Source of the DNA: Tillus elongatus | Lineage: Eukaryota; Arthropoda; Insecta; Coleoptera; Cleridae | Assembly: GCA_964006375.1 (NCBI GenBank) | Contig: OZ023265.1 | Coordinates: forward strand, 154,730,547 to 154,794,546 | Direction: 5' to 3' | Length of the DNA stretch: 64,000 nt | Notes under the pieces: model-generated | The model's input: the letters and a program-made list of their open reading frames with translations, nothing else | Databases searched by the model: none | What the model was told of the DNA's origin: nothing | Shown: positions 39,729-50,942 of the stretch, piece after piece | Layout: each line of letters starts with the position of its first letter | Numbering within the stretch: position 1 is the stretch's first letter | Program-made: the position numbers and the translations under genes

Positions 39729-40190
39729 ATTTTAGCGAATTTTTCGTAAAACGAAAAATTCACTAACGACGATATCTGTGTTTTTGTATCTACGAAAATA
39801 ACAGAGTTACGACAACCAAATATGGCGTGTATGTTTCGAATGCCAAACCTACTCCACCACCAAAAAATTTTTGGTGCCACTGGTGATCAGAGGACAAGAA
39901 CAAAATATTTTGTTTAATTAACAAAACCAATTGAATATTACCATGGTTGAGTTTTCTTGACGCAAAAAGGCCAAGAAGTAGCAGAACAAATATTTTTTCT
40001 TGTTAAAACGTCAACGTCGTGATTTGAAACGTCAAAATTTGCAACTTTCAGACAACGAATTTAAAGTAAATACGGATTATGTAAAATATCGTAGTAAGAA
40101 GTGTGTTTTACGGAGCCGTAAGTTTCAGCTTCAACCATCATTGTCCTTCAATTTACTAAAATATTTTCGGAAAATCTATTTCAAATAGAC
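39729..40190 (+). mobile_element. TA-HINE related copy, subfamily C, no (TA)n
   Basis: Left end 'ttttagcgaatttttcgtaa' forms a perfect small palindrome with 'acgaaaaattcactaa'. Later blocks 'aaacgtcaacgtcgtgattt' and 'agcttcaaccatcattgtcc' match the 18671-19200 copy. The right end is not recognised. Confidence 0.5.
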
Positions 40191-40250
40191 CCTCTTTCTG
40201 ATGCTTCGGCAGTAGCTTCAGCTATGGAGTTTAAGGTTTAATAGTCTATA

Positions 40251-41370
40251 TTTTAGCAGATTTTCGTAGCAAAAATTCGTTATTGAGAAGACCGCGACTT
40301 GAATGAATTTTAAAAAGATTTTTTCAAATGAGCGTGAAGTGGAACCCGTAAACCCATATACAGGTCAGTTTCAGTTTTTGTCGGTTTACACATATACAGG
40401 GTGACGGATTTCGACGGTAAAGCTCAATGATATCCATTATTATACAAGATATGAGAAAATAGTATTTACGTTAATTATAGGGTGTCTCGCGCTCCATTTT
40501 ATATACCTATTTTGACAATCACAGGGTGGCCCATAAGTCGTTGGTGATACACACTTTCCGTCTTTAATGTAACACCACTAATGCTATTGTATTTTTGTGT
40601 TTTTTATCAAATTATAATGCATGGTTGTAAGAAAAAAAAATTGGTATCGTTTATCGTTTTTGATTATTTCAATTTTTTGCACATATTTCAGACACATATC
40701 ACAAATTACGATACGGCGTTTTTATCAATACATAGCGGAACCCCATGGAAACGACGCATTGAAAGAGCTTTTTGTTTGTATTACTCGTCGAAAAAATCGA
40801 ACTGCTGTATACAGGCACTCTCAAATAGTGATTGAATTTTAAATGTTTTTGCAGAAATGTACTTCGTGTTTCCGCAGAAATCAATTTTGGTAAGATTTTT
40901 GTGATATTTTGGTAATTAATAATAAATGTTTAGTAACTTATTGTAAAAAAAAGTTCTCGAATTTTTGTGAAAAATATAATTCAGTGTACTGAAGGTGGTT
41001 TCTATTTAAAAAATGGTTATTTTGGTAAAAGAAATGTTTGCAAATTTTCATCCATTTTTTTTTTCAATTTTGGTTCTAAAGCTGTGTGTAAATAATTATA
41101 TCTTGTCAGGTATGTAAATAGCTTAAAGAGGTTCGTTGGCCAGGTAAGCTGGACCAGTTTCTTCTGGAACTTTTAAAGTTTATTTTCGAAAAATGTTTGT
41201 ACTTTTTGAAACAACAAAGCTATGTTAATGAAATATGGTACATTGTTAGAACTATCTAGGTTTTACTGTCAACGAAATATCCTTCTTTTAAAAACAATAC
41301 ATATTTGCTATAAAAAAGATTTTTACGAAAATTCGCTACCATAACGCACTTGCTGCGTCCAGACTTGTTT
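40251..41370 (+). mobile_element. TA-HINE copy with an internal ~690-bp insertion
   Basis: The left arm is at 40251-40395 ('ttttagcagattttcgtagc', 'aaatgagcgtgaagtggaac') and the right arm at 41083-41370 ('aggttcgttggccagg', 'gctaccataacgcacttgct' then gcgtccagac). Between them is 'tatacagggtgacggatttc', 'acagggtggcccataagtcg' and other sequence with no coding motif. The CAGGGTG starts next to TA suggest one or two mariner-type MITE fragments. Confidence 0.6.
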
Positions 41371-41652
41371 CAAAGTCATTCTGTTTGACCACTGTAGGTA
41401 TATTATTTTGGGTTTCTTTACTCACGCAATATTATGTACAAGAACTGAAACAGATTAATACTGCTCTATTTATTGAAACAATACCTGTCTTTAAAAACGC
41501 AACATCCAGAGAAAAATCTGCCAATAAATAATGAGACTGTTTGAATTTTATTTGTGAAGCTATAGTGTTGTTCTCTTGCATAACCAAATGAATTTATATC
41601 GTGTTAAACTTTAGTACTCTTCCAACTGTGACATCGTAATCACTGCAGTGTA

Positions 41653-41980
41653 TTGTTCCTAAACGTCAAAATGTTTGGGGTTGACATCATTGGGTGAGCT
41701 AAATAAAAAGGAGTTTTCTTTCCAAACAAATATTTTGTGGTATTGACCTGCTGTACATGTTCTGAATGAACTTTGGAAACAGTTCTTTTCTGACACAAGT
41801 TGTAAGGAACCAAATCCTGATAGATAACGAGACTGAAGCCCTTGACCACCTTTTGTAAGAATTCTTGACGCTAGCCAGCCTAGCTGAACTAATATTGTTC
41901 CTAAACGTCAAAATTTTTGGGGTTGACATCTTTGGGTGAGCTGAATAAAAAGTCTTTTTCTTTCCAAACATATATTTGTT
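41653..41980. repeat. ~80-bp direct repeat pair
   Basis: 'attgttcctaaacgtcaaaa' through 'ggttgacatc', 'gggtgagct' and 'ctttccaaaca' occurs at 41651-41735 and 41898-41975. The second copy continues into a large hairpin (41931-42016). Confidence 0.7.
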
Positions 41981-42016
41981 TGGAAAGAAAAAGCCTTTTA
42001 ATTTAGCTCACCCAAA
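41931..42016. repeat. Hairpin with ~38-bp arms
   Basis: The left arm 'tttgggtgagctgaataaaa' through 'tctttccaaac' is complementary to the right arm 'gtttggaaagaaaaagcctt' through 'agctcacccaaa'. Loop is ~8 bp. Could be a transposon tip or a transcribed stem-loop; no further evidence. Confidence 0.7.
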
Positions 42017-42134
42017 AAAAATGTAAGATGCTTACTGGCAATTAGGCCATTGCTGACCCTTTTTGCTCATCTAAACTAACCTACACTTCACCTTGAGCTC
42101 GATCTCAACGACGACAGTGATTTTGAAAAATCAT

Positions 42135-42220
42135 CCGCCGCCGGTGAGGCTCGAACCGTTGTCCCCCGAGTCCGTATTGGAAAGTCTGAATCGACTTTCC
42201 CGCACGGCCACGGAGGCGCC
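42135..42220 (-). repeat. tRNA-like sequence, probable SINE head or tRNA pseudogene
   Basis: On the minus strand: GGCGCCTCCGTGGCCGTGCG with a TGGCCGTGCGG A-box-like segment and a GGTTCGAGCC B box ~50 bases later. A strong internal hairpin (GGAAAGTC with GACTTTCC) replaces the normal D/anticodon arm geometry and the ends do not form a clean 7-bp acceptor stem, so a functional tRNA is unlikely. Confidence 0.5.
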
Positions 42221-42322
42221 AGCTCACCCAAACAGTGCAGTGTAATTTGTTAAAAGTTACAGTGTTTATTCGATTGCTACCCAACATTTAAGCCATGAAT
42301 TATTCGCGTATACAACTCTATA

Positions 42323-42663
42323 CAGTGTGGAACAGCCAAATGGAATAAATTCGATAACGGATAAATGAGGACGTGTTGGGAAAAACGCTTGGACACGTCG
42401 ATTTGTATTTTTAACTGCGCATCTTTTTCAAGAAAAAAAAATTATTTAGGGTGCGTCATGTGACAGTGGCCAATACCAACTTTCTTATTTTAAATACAAG
42501 CCCCTGTATATTATTAATTTTTTGGATTCTTCAGAAAATTCTAGACATAATTCATGTACAATGTCCTATACCTATCTTCAACTGTTTCGGAAATATTAAG
42601 TATTTTCAGATTTATTACAAAAATTAACATTAAAAATAGAAAATTATTTTATTTCACAAATTC
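42323..42663. repeat. Left terminal inverted repeat, 341 bp
   Basis: Pairs with 44048-44388. Example differences: gaggacgtgttggg here against gagggcgtgttgga (reverse sense) in the other arm, and one C/T at the 'caatgtcctatacc' site. Much longer than the ~30-bp repeats of classical mariner. Confidence 0.9.
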
Positions 42664-42718
42664 TAATAAGAAATACTGATTATTTCTTAATAATTTAAAA
42701 AAACAAAAAAAATTAATG

Positions 42719-43807
42719 TCAATGTAGTAAATGTTCAAAATGCTCGCCACGAACATCTTGGCAACATGCTAATCTGGTATAGAAATGTCTTCTAACATTA
42801 CTCAACATCTCAGGCGTGACTGATCTAATCGCAAGCGTGATTCGTCTTTTTAAGTCATCTAAGTTGAGGGGCTTAGTTTTGTATACAATACTTTTGACAT
42901 ATCCCCACAAAAAGTAGTCTAATAGCGACAGATCAGGAGATCGTGCTGGCCATTCTATCGATCCACGCCTCCCTATCCACCGATTTGGAAAAATTTGGTT
43001 CAGGTACTGCCGGACATTGATTTGGTAATGGGGCGGTGCTCCATCTTGCTGAAACCATATTTTATTGGCAGGAACTTGTGGGTTTGCTGGATCTGGATAT
43101 AAGTTTGTCAAAGTTGGCACGACATTATTTTGGAGCAGTTCTAAATATTTATCCCCATTCAAGTTGCCATCAATGAAAAAGGGACCTACGATATGATTTC
43201 CAACAATTCCTGCCCAAACATTAACTTTTTCAGGATATTGCGTATGTTCCTCACTCATCCAATGAGGATTCTCATTAGACCAATAGCGGCAATTTTGACG
43301 ATTAACATGACCGTGAAGTGTAAATGTGCTCTCATCAGAAAACAAAACATCTTCTAATTGGATCACATTGTTATCTAACATTGCCATCATTTGTTCACAA
43401 AAATACGTTCTCCTATCGAAATCGTCCTCCATGAGCTCCTGAGTTGGTATCATTTTATAGGGATGCATTTTACTTTCCTTTAATGTTCGAAAAATTGCTG
43501 TGTGGCTAACGTTGAATAGTTGGGCTGCTTGTCGACCAGAAGTATGTGGGTTTTCTTGAAACTCAAGCGTAATATCCAATTTCGTATCATCACTTACTGC
43601 ATTGGCAGCTACTTTTTTTATCTGTCTCACATGACCAAGCTCGCGAAACTGCTTTTCTATTTTGCTAATTGTTCCTTGGGATACAGGCGGCAAATTTGGA
43701 AATTTTTCGTGAAATAAGCGAGACACTTCCATCTGTGTCCGTGTGTTATCTCCATAACCAATCATTTGTAGAATGGTTATTTTGTGCATTTCTGTTAAAT
43801 GAACCAT
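42719..43807 (-). CDS. DD41D mariner-superfamily transposase, 362 residues, intact
   Basis: Cut-and-paste transposase that binds the element's inverted repeats and inserts at TA. Residues 1-120 form the DNA-binding helix-turn-helix part (TQMEVSRLFHEKFPNLPPVS, then SGRQAAQLFNVSHTAIFRTL). The catalytic RNase H-like domain has D158 (LFSDESTF), D255 (WFQQDGAPPHY) and D297 (SPDLSLLDYFLWG); 41 residues separate the last two, so DD41D. RQNCRYWSNENPHW and GNHIVGPFF are family-typical. Length (~345-370) is normal. The ATG at 43807 gives MVHLTEMHKI, the natural start, and no earlier in-frame start is needed. It lies between the inverted repeats, with 55 bp to the left repeat and 240 bp to the right. 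DD41D occurs in the rosa and Visitor groups; which one applies is not decided here. Confidence 0.92.
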   Translation of the reverse strand: MVHLTEMHKITILQMIGYGDNTRTQMEVSRLFHEKFPNLPPVSQGTISKIEKQFRELGHVRQIKKVAANAVSDDTKLDITLEFQENPHTSGRQAAQLFNVSHTAIFRTLKESKMHPYKMIPTQELMEDDFDRRTYFCEQMMAMLDNNVIQLEDVLFSDESTFTLHGHVNRQNCRYWSNENPHWMSEEHTQYPEKVNVWAGIVGNHIVGPFFIDGNLNGDKYLELLQNNVVPTLTNLYPDPANPQVPANKIWFQQDGAPPHYQINVRQYLNQIFPNRWIGRRGSIEWPARSPDLSLLDYFLWGYVKSIVYKTKPLNLDDLKRRITLAIRSVTPEMLSNVRRHFYTRLACCQDVRGEHFEHLLH

Positions 43808-44047
43808 TTTTCTGATATTATTACGTACAGTTAACGAAATTCAAACGACAATAGCACTGACACTAATCACTACTGTCATGCAGGCAGACAACAAGTTGCT
43901 AAGGCTACGAGTTTTATACGAACAGAAAGAAAACTGTTTTTGTTTTTGTTTCATTTCATATCAGTAAAAAGAAACGCAGGAATGGTTTTTGTTTACTTTC
44001 TCATTATCAAGAGCTGAATGGGAAATAAGTATTGAATGCAATGTAGC

Positions 44048-44388
44048 GAATTTGTGAAATAAAATAATTTTCTATTTTTAATGTTAATTTTTGTAATAAA
44101 TCTGAAAATACTTAATATTTCCGAAACAGTTGAAGATAGGTATAGAACATTGTACATGAATTATGTCTAGAATTTTCTGAAGAATCCAAAAAATTAATAA
44201 TATACAGGGGCTTGTATTTAAAATAAGAAAGTTGGTATTGGCCACTGTCACATGACGCACCCTAAATAATTTTTTTTTCTTGAAAAAGATGCGCAGTTAA
44301 AAATACAAATCGACGTGTCCAAGCGTTTTTTCCAACACGCCCTCATTTATCCGTTATCGAATTTATTCCATTTGGCTGTTCCACACTG
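44048..44388. repeat. Right terminal inverted repeat, 341 bp
   Basis: Reverse complement of 42323-42663. Transcription of the transposase on the minus strand starts from this side, so any promoter should lie in or next to it; none is clear by eye. Confidence 0.9.
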
Positions 44389-44390
44389 TA

Positions 44391-44940
44391 TATGAAGCAG
44401 TCGTGTATTTGTTTAATACACATCGGTATCAGCACAATTGATTTCGTAAAACTGCTGTTTTAGTTGTGAGAGTCGCTGACCACGTACGCAATCAACATTA
44501 TTAGCAGCACAGCGTATGTTTGTTGCACATTGATTAACGTTCGGTGTACGCATTCAACTAATTATGTGGCGAGAAATTGTATATTGGCACTACTGTGACT
44601 CTAAATGTTGTGTCTGTTTTGCTGATAGGGTCCTGTGCTGGTTAGAGTGGCAAACACGTTCCAAACAAACACCAAATGTACATTAGAGCAAATTATCAAT
44701 GGGACAAGAATAATGCTTCGATTAGGTGGACAGAGTGGGTAGAGATTCGATGACATTAGCGTGATTTCCAATGCGGATCGAGAGACTAATGCGTTCGATC
44801 AATGAGAGAAGAGCCCTGCAGTAATGATTCAGCATACACATGAGTACGAAAGAATTAAATAGGTATAGTTTTACCAATAGTTTTCCATTGTAGGACATTA
44901 TGGTGTATATTGCGTTTGCTATTAACTCAGAATTTAAAAT
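44391..44940. other. Unrecognised sequence
   Basis: No repeat or coding signal seen between the transposon and the satellite-family copy. Confidence 0.3.
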
Positions 44941-44944
44941 CCCA

Positions 44945-45450
44945 TTTTAAAATTGTGCTGCACATTGATTCATAACTTCCACATAGCTGTGGTAATCTAC
45001 ACTCCAAAGAAAGACATTCTCATGAAACGAATTTACGGTCCATGACCTGACCACAAAGAAAATATCCGTATTTATGTACCCATAAACTTCTGAAACGATA
45101 TGTTCCTCGAGTTTTAACGAAAAAATGTCAATTTTCACCGTATCATCCCTCATTTAGCCGCTACCCCCTGAAGCGATCTTACCTAATTTCAAAGCGTTCC
45201 TTTGTCTAGTGCTAACGGGACACCAAATTTAAAGATCAATTCTTTTGAAAGTTATTGCACTAACAAACAGACGTACAGGCCGACAGACGTATCGACCGAC
45301 AGACCGACACACAAACAAATGTTCGTTTCAGGATCAGGTTTTTTACATGTTTTGAGACTTTTGCGCCATTTTAGCAAAAAAAAAATGGAATTTCTGTCAC
45401 CGATATTCAACACCCACGCATTTAACCCCTAATTTAATTTCAGCATAGAA
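44945..45450 (+). repeat. Dispersed copy of the tandem-array repeat
   Basis: Starts 'gtgctgcacattgattcata' then acttccacatagctgtgg, and later 'ccctgaagcgat', 'acaggccgacagacg' and 'ctgtcaccgatattcaacac', the same order as in the 20330-21699 array but only one unit. It directly precedes a LINE remnant. Confidence 0.7.
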
Positions 45451-45479
45451 CAGGCTCAAAACCACGACGGTGGTAATTT

Positions 45480-46864
45480 CCAAGTTTGGAATTTGAGCAT
45501 AAAATCTTAAAAGCCATAGCCAAATTAAAGAGTTTAAATGATTGGCTTGTTATTATACTTAACACAGATGTAACATTTTTTCAAATTACAGCGATTTTAC
45601 GGCAACTCAGGGCTATTTCTCTCATTTTAGTCGTCTCTAAAGTGATGGAAAAGTATATAAACACCGAATTACTAAAGTTTCTTAAAACATACAGTCTAAT
45701 CCACGACAGGCAGAATGGATTTCGTCAGCGCAGATCTCCTTTCCTTTGTCACCCATTCTTGGAACAAGTCTGTGGAACTACACGGTGAATCCCATATTGT
45801 CGCTCTAGACATATCCAAAGCATTAGACCTGGTCTGGAACGCAACGCTGCTTAATAAGCTCTGTACCTGGACAGCAAATTTCCTCTTCAACCGGAGCATT
45901 TCTGTTGTCGTGGATGGCCATTCCTCTAAACTGTATCCAATTAATGCAGGAGTTCCACAAGGTAGCTTTAGCCCCTACTTTGTTTCTTCTCCACATCAAT
46001 GACCTCCTCTCTAGCACATCCAACCCAGTTCACAGTTACGCGGACGATAGCACCCTCCACTCAAATATAAAATATTCTAAGCCTGTCTCTTTAGGTCAAT
46101 TAGATGAGGATCGCAGACTCATGGAGGGTTCTGTCTCCGTGGATCTCCAAAAAAATATTAGACTGTGGAAGTAGAAATCTTGTATAATTCAACCCCACCA
46201 AATCTCAGCCTTGCTTTCTTTCTCATAAGAGATACACCAGCCCTAAAGACATCACAATGGACAACCAAGTTATTCAAAGTAATGAGTCCTTTTCACTTGT
46301 TGGCATTTCTGCGGATCGAAATCTCAATTGGCATCAACATGTCACATCATTTGTAGAAGCGGCTGCTAAGAAACTAGGTTTCCTCTTCCGGACTCGCAAA
46401 TAATTTTCACCAGCTAATCTATATACCTTATATACTCCACAAATAAGGCCAAACCTCGAATACTGCTCCCACATCTGGGGTGCTGCCGCCGCTTCTACAC
46501 TCGCTATCCTGGACTACATTCATCACGCCTCATCGGTGACCCTACCCTCACCCAAAGGCTGCCATTCCTTGCCCACCGACTTGTCGTTGGTGACCACTCT
46601 CTCTTTTATAGATATCTGCACAGACACTGCTCAGAGGAGCTTTCTTCCATAGTTCCTCCACCTGCTGCCCCCAACAGATCTACCAGGGGAACAGAGTGAA
46701 TGCATCCTTTTACTGTCCAGGTCACCAAACATAGAACATCTTGTTATGCCCGCTATTTTGCCCCGAGGGCTTCCAAGTTGTGAAATTCCTTGCGGGCACA
46801 TGTTTTTCCTTCTCCTCCGAACATCCAAACCTTCAAGTCCAGAATTTGGAGTCTCTAACATAAA
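45480..46864 (+). pseudogene. LINE (Jockey/CR1-like) ORF2 remnant, RT through C-terminus
   Basis: Translation over several frames gives LVVSKVMEKYINTELLKFLK, SLIHDRQNGFRQRRS, then SFVTHSWNKSVELHGESHIV and ALDISKALDLVW (RT palm), AGVPQGS, LLHINDLLSSTSNPV, SYADDSTLHS (46032-46062; the catalytic YADD), VDLQKNIRLWK, RLIGDPTLTQRL and FYRYLHRHCSEELSSIVPPP to TFKSRIWSL. At least eight frameshifts or stops. The C-terminal half corresponds to 16260-16965 at high similarity, so both derive from the same LINE family. No endonuclease domain is present. Confidence 0.85.
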
Positions 46865-46974
46865 TTATTTTTTAATTTTTAATTTTAGCAGACGAACAAG
46901 ATGAAGTCTCTAACATGGATCCATGTAAGAGACTCCATCTTGTTCGTCTGGTAAAATTAGAAACTAAAAAATAA
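46865..46974. repeat. 110-bp hairpin at the LINE 3' end
   Basis: Arms of ~50 bp (ttattttttaatttttaatt through gacgaacaagatg on the left) with about five mismatches; the loop atggatccat is itself a palindrome. It starts where the LINE's last recognisable coding block and its stop end. Confidence 0.8.
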
Positions 46975-47824
46975 GCGTCGTTTGCATCCATCCTATGTTT
47001 GTCAATCAAGTCTTGTGTTGTTCCTGATTTCTTGTTTTTGTTTGGAATCCTGAAGACAAAGGATGAAAAAACAAACTTTGGCAACATTTCATATAGCACT
47101 TTTCTGTAACTGAGACAGGAATCAGTCTAAACTCCTGAAGATTGCTCAATAATGGGCCGAACCGCGTAGGGTTAAGAATAAAAACAATTGTCTGGTAGTA
47201 AAAGTCTTTTTAATTTTTCCTTAGTCATTCTAATATCTAATGGGCTACTATTATTGCCGATAACTTTTAACTAAAGCCATAAATATTCTAACCTATTTAT
47301 AACGCAACTCAAAACTAGGGGTAAAATTAGTTACAATACCAACGTACAAGATGAAAACTTTTGCCAAAATTTACCCGGAAGTAATGAAGGGAGAGGATGA
47401 TAGCTAACTCACGTAACCATTAACTACCTAACCTACTGATCTCCGCATGTACACACATACGTCGGGAGAGGAGAGATGAGGGAGGAAGATGAAGAGAGAG
47501 AGAAATTAATATGGAAAATTACAAGTGGCACCCTCGGGTGTGCGATGGTGGCAAGTGTAGGTCGAATTTCTGGCTAATAAATTAGAGTGTCGTTAGGGAC
47601 ATTACGCATGCATCATAGAGCGTTCTCCGGACAGAATATCAGATTCACGACAAGTGACAAAAGGGCCGCCCTTCGCACGCATCCCGCAGGATTAATAAGA
47701 GGTGCCGAATTACGTAATATACGAAACACGCGCCAACGCACCCACAAACGTAGGTAAGGATGGGTAATACGGCACACAAATCTGCGATCAAGAACTGATA
47801 ACAATATATGTGATATAGCATCGT
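46975..47824. other. Unrecognised sequence
   Basis: No gene or repeat end identified; 47560-47820 is more GC-balanced than the surroundings. Confidence 0.3.
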
Positions 47825-47935
47825 CATTAGTTGCTGTTGCCCTTACTTGGTGAAACCATTTCATACTTAACACGCAATGTAACTCTCTCACCGGTTTCGC
47901 CCTTTTACGGCATCGTCAGACACGAGAATATTGAA
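47825..47935 (-). repeat. PLE-type 3' end fragment with hammerhead-like motif
   Basis: Minus strand: CTGACGATGCC, loop, GGGCGAAACCGG at ~47920-47890, followed by a 'ggtttcaccaagtaagggca' match. The last block recurs inverted at 57930-57957, next to the GIY-YIG fragment at 58067. It belongs to a PLE lineage distinct from the 11-kb copy. Confidence 0.5.
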
Positions 47936-48296
47936 TTTATTTGGAAATACTCATGACAACAATCCGTTGTGACATATCGGTGTTTTGATCAAAAATGTCC
48001 TTAAAAAAAAACTACAAGAAAAATGACAGGTAACGTCATTAAAATGACGTTACAATATTTAGCATAAAAATAAATAACATCAACCTTTAAACCATAAGAG
48101 CAACAACAACAATTTGTATTATTTTCTATCATCTTAATCTATTATTTCAACAGAGTAATTATTATTTATATATTTCTTTTATATATTTCTTTTATTTAAT
48201 TATTTATTTATATACTTATTGATACGCTTATTATACAACTTACGAATGGAAGGAAGTTATCAGTACAATTTTCTTTTCTTGTTAACTGATGATGGC

Positions 48297-48408
48297 AGGG
48301 TACTCAGCGACCTGGAAAACCTGGAAAACCAGGAAAAAGCAGGGAATTAAAAATACCCCCTAGCATGTCAGGGAAATTGATTTTTGCTGGGAACCTTGTA
48401 AAGAACAC
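48297..48408. mobile_element. Short element with CAGGGTACTCAGC / GCTGGGAACCTT ends
   Basis: ~110 bp. The left end 'cagggtactcagcgacctgg' and right end 'tgatttttgctgggaacctt' are inverse forms of each other, and an internal 'aaaacctggaaaaccagg' resembles a small hairpin. Looks like a miniature inverted-repeat element of the same family as 48483-50942. Confidence 0.55.
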
Positions 48409-49412
48409 TCCAAAATTTTACTTTACAATCATTACTTCTTGCTTTTTACCTCCAGCCTTTTAACAGTAGTGTTAAGCAAGGTCAGGGTACCCAGCGACCT
48501 GGAAAATCGGGAGAACCGAGAAGAATCAGGAAATTCGAAATAGCCCATAAAATGCCAAGGAAATTTGTGATTTTACTCAAATGTCATGGAAATCATTCAG
48601 CAGACCTGAAAATTATGTATTTGTGAAAATCCGTCGCAAGTAGATTATTTTGGTTTCAAATGATCTAAGTATATTATACAAATCTTTTTTAGCTACATAT
48701 TTATCTTCTACTTACGGAAATATATCTGACAACATTGCGGCTGCCATTTGGCATATTAATTTTAACTGTCAAAAAACGCAGCGAATGTTTTATCATGCGC
48801 CACAATAAATATAGCTTTTTCTTCATGTCTCAAATATGTCTCATTTGTTTATTTATTTTACTTGAAATGTTCTTCCTTGAATGAATAAAATGCAAAATGC
48901 GTTTTGGTTATTGGCAGTGTAGAGCTGCGCTGTCTGTGTTTATTCTATTTTAACCTTTATGATCATGTAACATTGAGTTAAAGTTACAGTGAAATATTGG
49001 GCATGTGTATATGGGTACCTGTATTGTCATCCACAAGAGAAAACGTTAATATCGCAACGCATTGTGTATCATAGTGTAAAGAAATCAGGACGAGTGGGAA
49101 ATATAGAACTCAATCTAAAGTAGTATCAAGAATGCATAATACCATGTACATGAAAGAGCTCTTGATGAAAATCAGAAGATAACGCTTCAGATGAGCGAAG
49201 CAAAAAAACTAAAACATAAAATACGTGTAGGAATATCACAACTAGGACGCGGAAAATACACTGAAGAAAGTGCAAAATTTGAGATTGGAGTATTGAAATT
49301 TAAAATTACCACATTGATAAAATTTGTATGAATACTATCTTATTTTCACAATGTGATAATTTCATTTGGACTTTTTTCATAGTAAACATTTGATATTTAT
49401 TTTCGTTCAAGA

Positions 49413-49519
<107 letters not shown>

Positions 49520-49659
49520 CAAGACGTGTTTTTATTCGAATGCATGAACAGTGGTTATAATATGGCTCTTGTGGTTTGATCCCATTTAGTTTAAAATTAG
49601 TGAAACTTAATTAGTAGTTACTGCAAAAACGTGTAATACTCATTCATTTAAGTAGAAAG

Positions 49660-50718
49660 TAGAGGTGTACGAAGCCTTGATATTTCGAACCGAACCAGAA
49701 CTCGAACCGAACCTTCGGTTCGAAAAGTTGTTTGCGCTAGACGATGTTAAACCGGTTCGAACTTCGAAATATGTAATTCTCCAAAATAGTTGAAAATTCA
49801 TTGTTAAAAAATACTGCGAAATTTAACTTCAGACGCATTCAGTGCTTCCAAAGGTAGCTAAATTTTAACTCGGTAGCGACCCCTTTAACTCGGTGGCGGC
49901 GCTTTAAACGCGGTACCCGCCCCATTGAGTCGGTAGTGTAATTTCAACGGATTTTACTGATGCGTATTTCCGACAGTTGGAGGGATCTGACAGCCTCATT
50001 TAAGAATCACAGACTACTTTTTTTATACATCCTAGCATCCTAATGCCTTTTTCGGTTACAACATTATGATGGTAGTGTTGGAAGCAATCAGTAATGTAAA
50101 TTTTCAAAATCATGACGATAATTGCAGATTGCCTTCCAGAAACAGTAGACTAAACATGCTTTATTTCACAATGAACCAAAGCAGTTAAATATTCACAATC
50201 AGGAGACAGTTAAAATTTTATGTGGATCTTATATACGTATATCGTGTTAACTTTTAACCCCCCTCAATATAACTAACTGCTAAAACTGCCTGGCCAATAC
50301 CAAATAACAACAAAATATTTATAATTGAGCTTAGTTATAGATGTAGAAATCTAAAAAAGCTTTTAATATACCTTTTTCTATTTTTGATTCAACTTTACCC
50401 CATCTTCACAATTAACATCACCGGAAGTCAAGCGAGCTCGATATTTTGGCAAACATATGCTTTTTGTAAAAAGAATGGGGTTCTTCCAGTACCATATATT
50501 CTATGCTGCTGTATACCTAAATTTTGTATTTAAGAAATTGATATATGAACATTGAGAAATTTTGGTTAGTTTGATGTTCGATTTAAAATTTTTAAGAAGT
50601 TCGAAGTTCGGATGTGAAGCTTAGACATAGTATTTTCGAGGTTCGAAGTTCGAATAAACATATCTGCTTGGGTCGTTCATAGTTGGGTTCGAGAAAAACA
50701 TGGGTTCGCACAACTCTA
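49660..50718. mobile_element. Non-autonomous hAT-like element, 1,059 bp
   Basis: 14-bp inverted ends TAGAGGTGTACGAA and (reverse) TAGAGTTGTGCGAA. They are flanked by identical 8-bp copies of GTAGAAAG at 49652-49659 and 50719-50726, the target duplication length typical of hAT elements. Subterminal GGTTCGAA/TTCGAACC motifs repeat near both ends (49690-49770 and 50585-50700), as hAT transposase-binding sites often do. No transposase frame, so non-autonomous. Confidence 0.8.
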
Positions 50719-50942
50719 GTAGAAAGTTATCAGTTTTCTTTAGAAGTTGAAACGAATAAGCATATTTGTGTTTTTGATGATGTTTGTGTTTTAAACAAGT
50801 TTTTTGTTTAGAATTATTAGATTTCATGAATAAAAGCGTATTCAGAGATGTGTGCCTTTCTCTTTAAGTTTTATGAAAAATTCACGTGCCGAGCCTGGAA
50901 ATGTCAGGGAATTTGATTTTTGATTTCTGCTGGGTACCCTAA

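Larger units (their letters stand above)
42323..44388 (-). mobile_element. Complete mariner-superfamily transposon (DD41D), 2,066 bp
   Basis: 341-bp terminal inverted repeats (42323-42663 and 44048-44388), with only about three mismatches that I can see, start CAGTGTGGAACAGCC. TA dinucleotides flank both ends (42321-42322 and 44389-44390), the target-site duplication expected of Tc1/mariner elements. It contains a single intact transposase gene. Long near-identical repeats and an open frame argue for recent insertion; it is the most likely autonomous element in the window. Confidence 0.9.

Noticed and set aside
45696..46023. Minus-strand frames in the LINE region
   Set aside because: Shadows of the LINE reading frame on the other strand.
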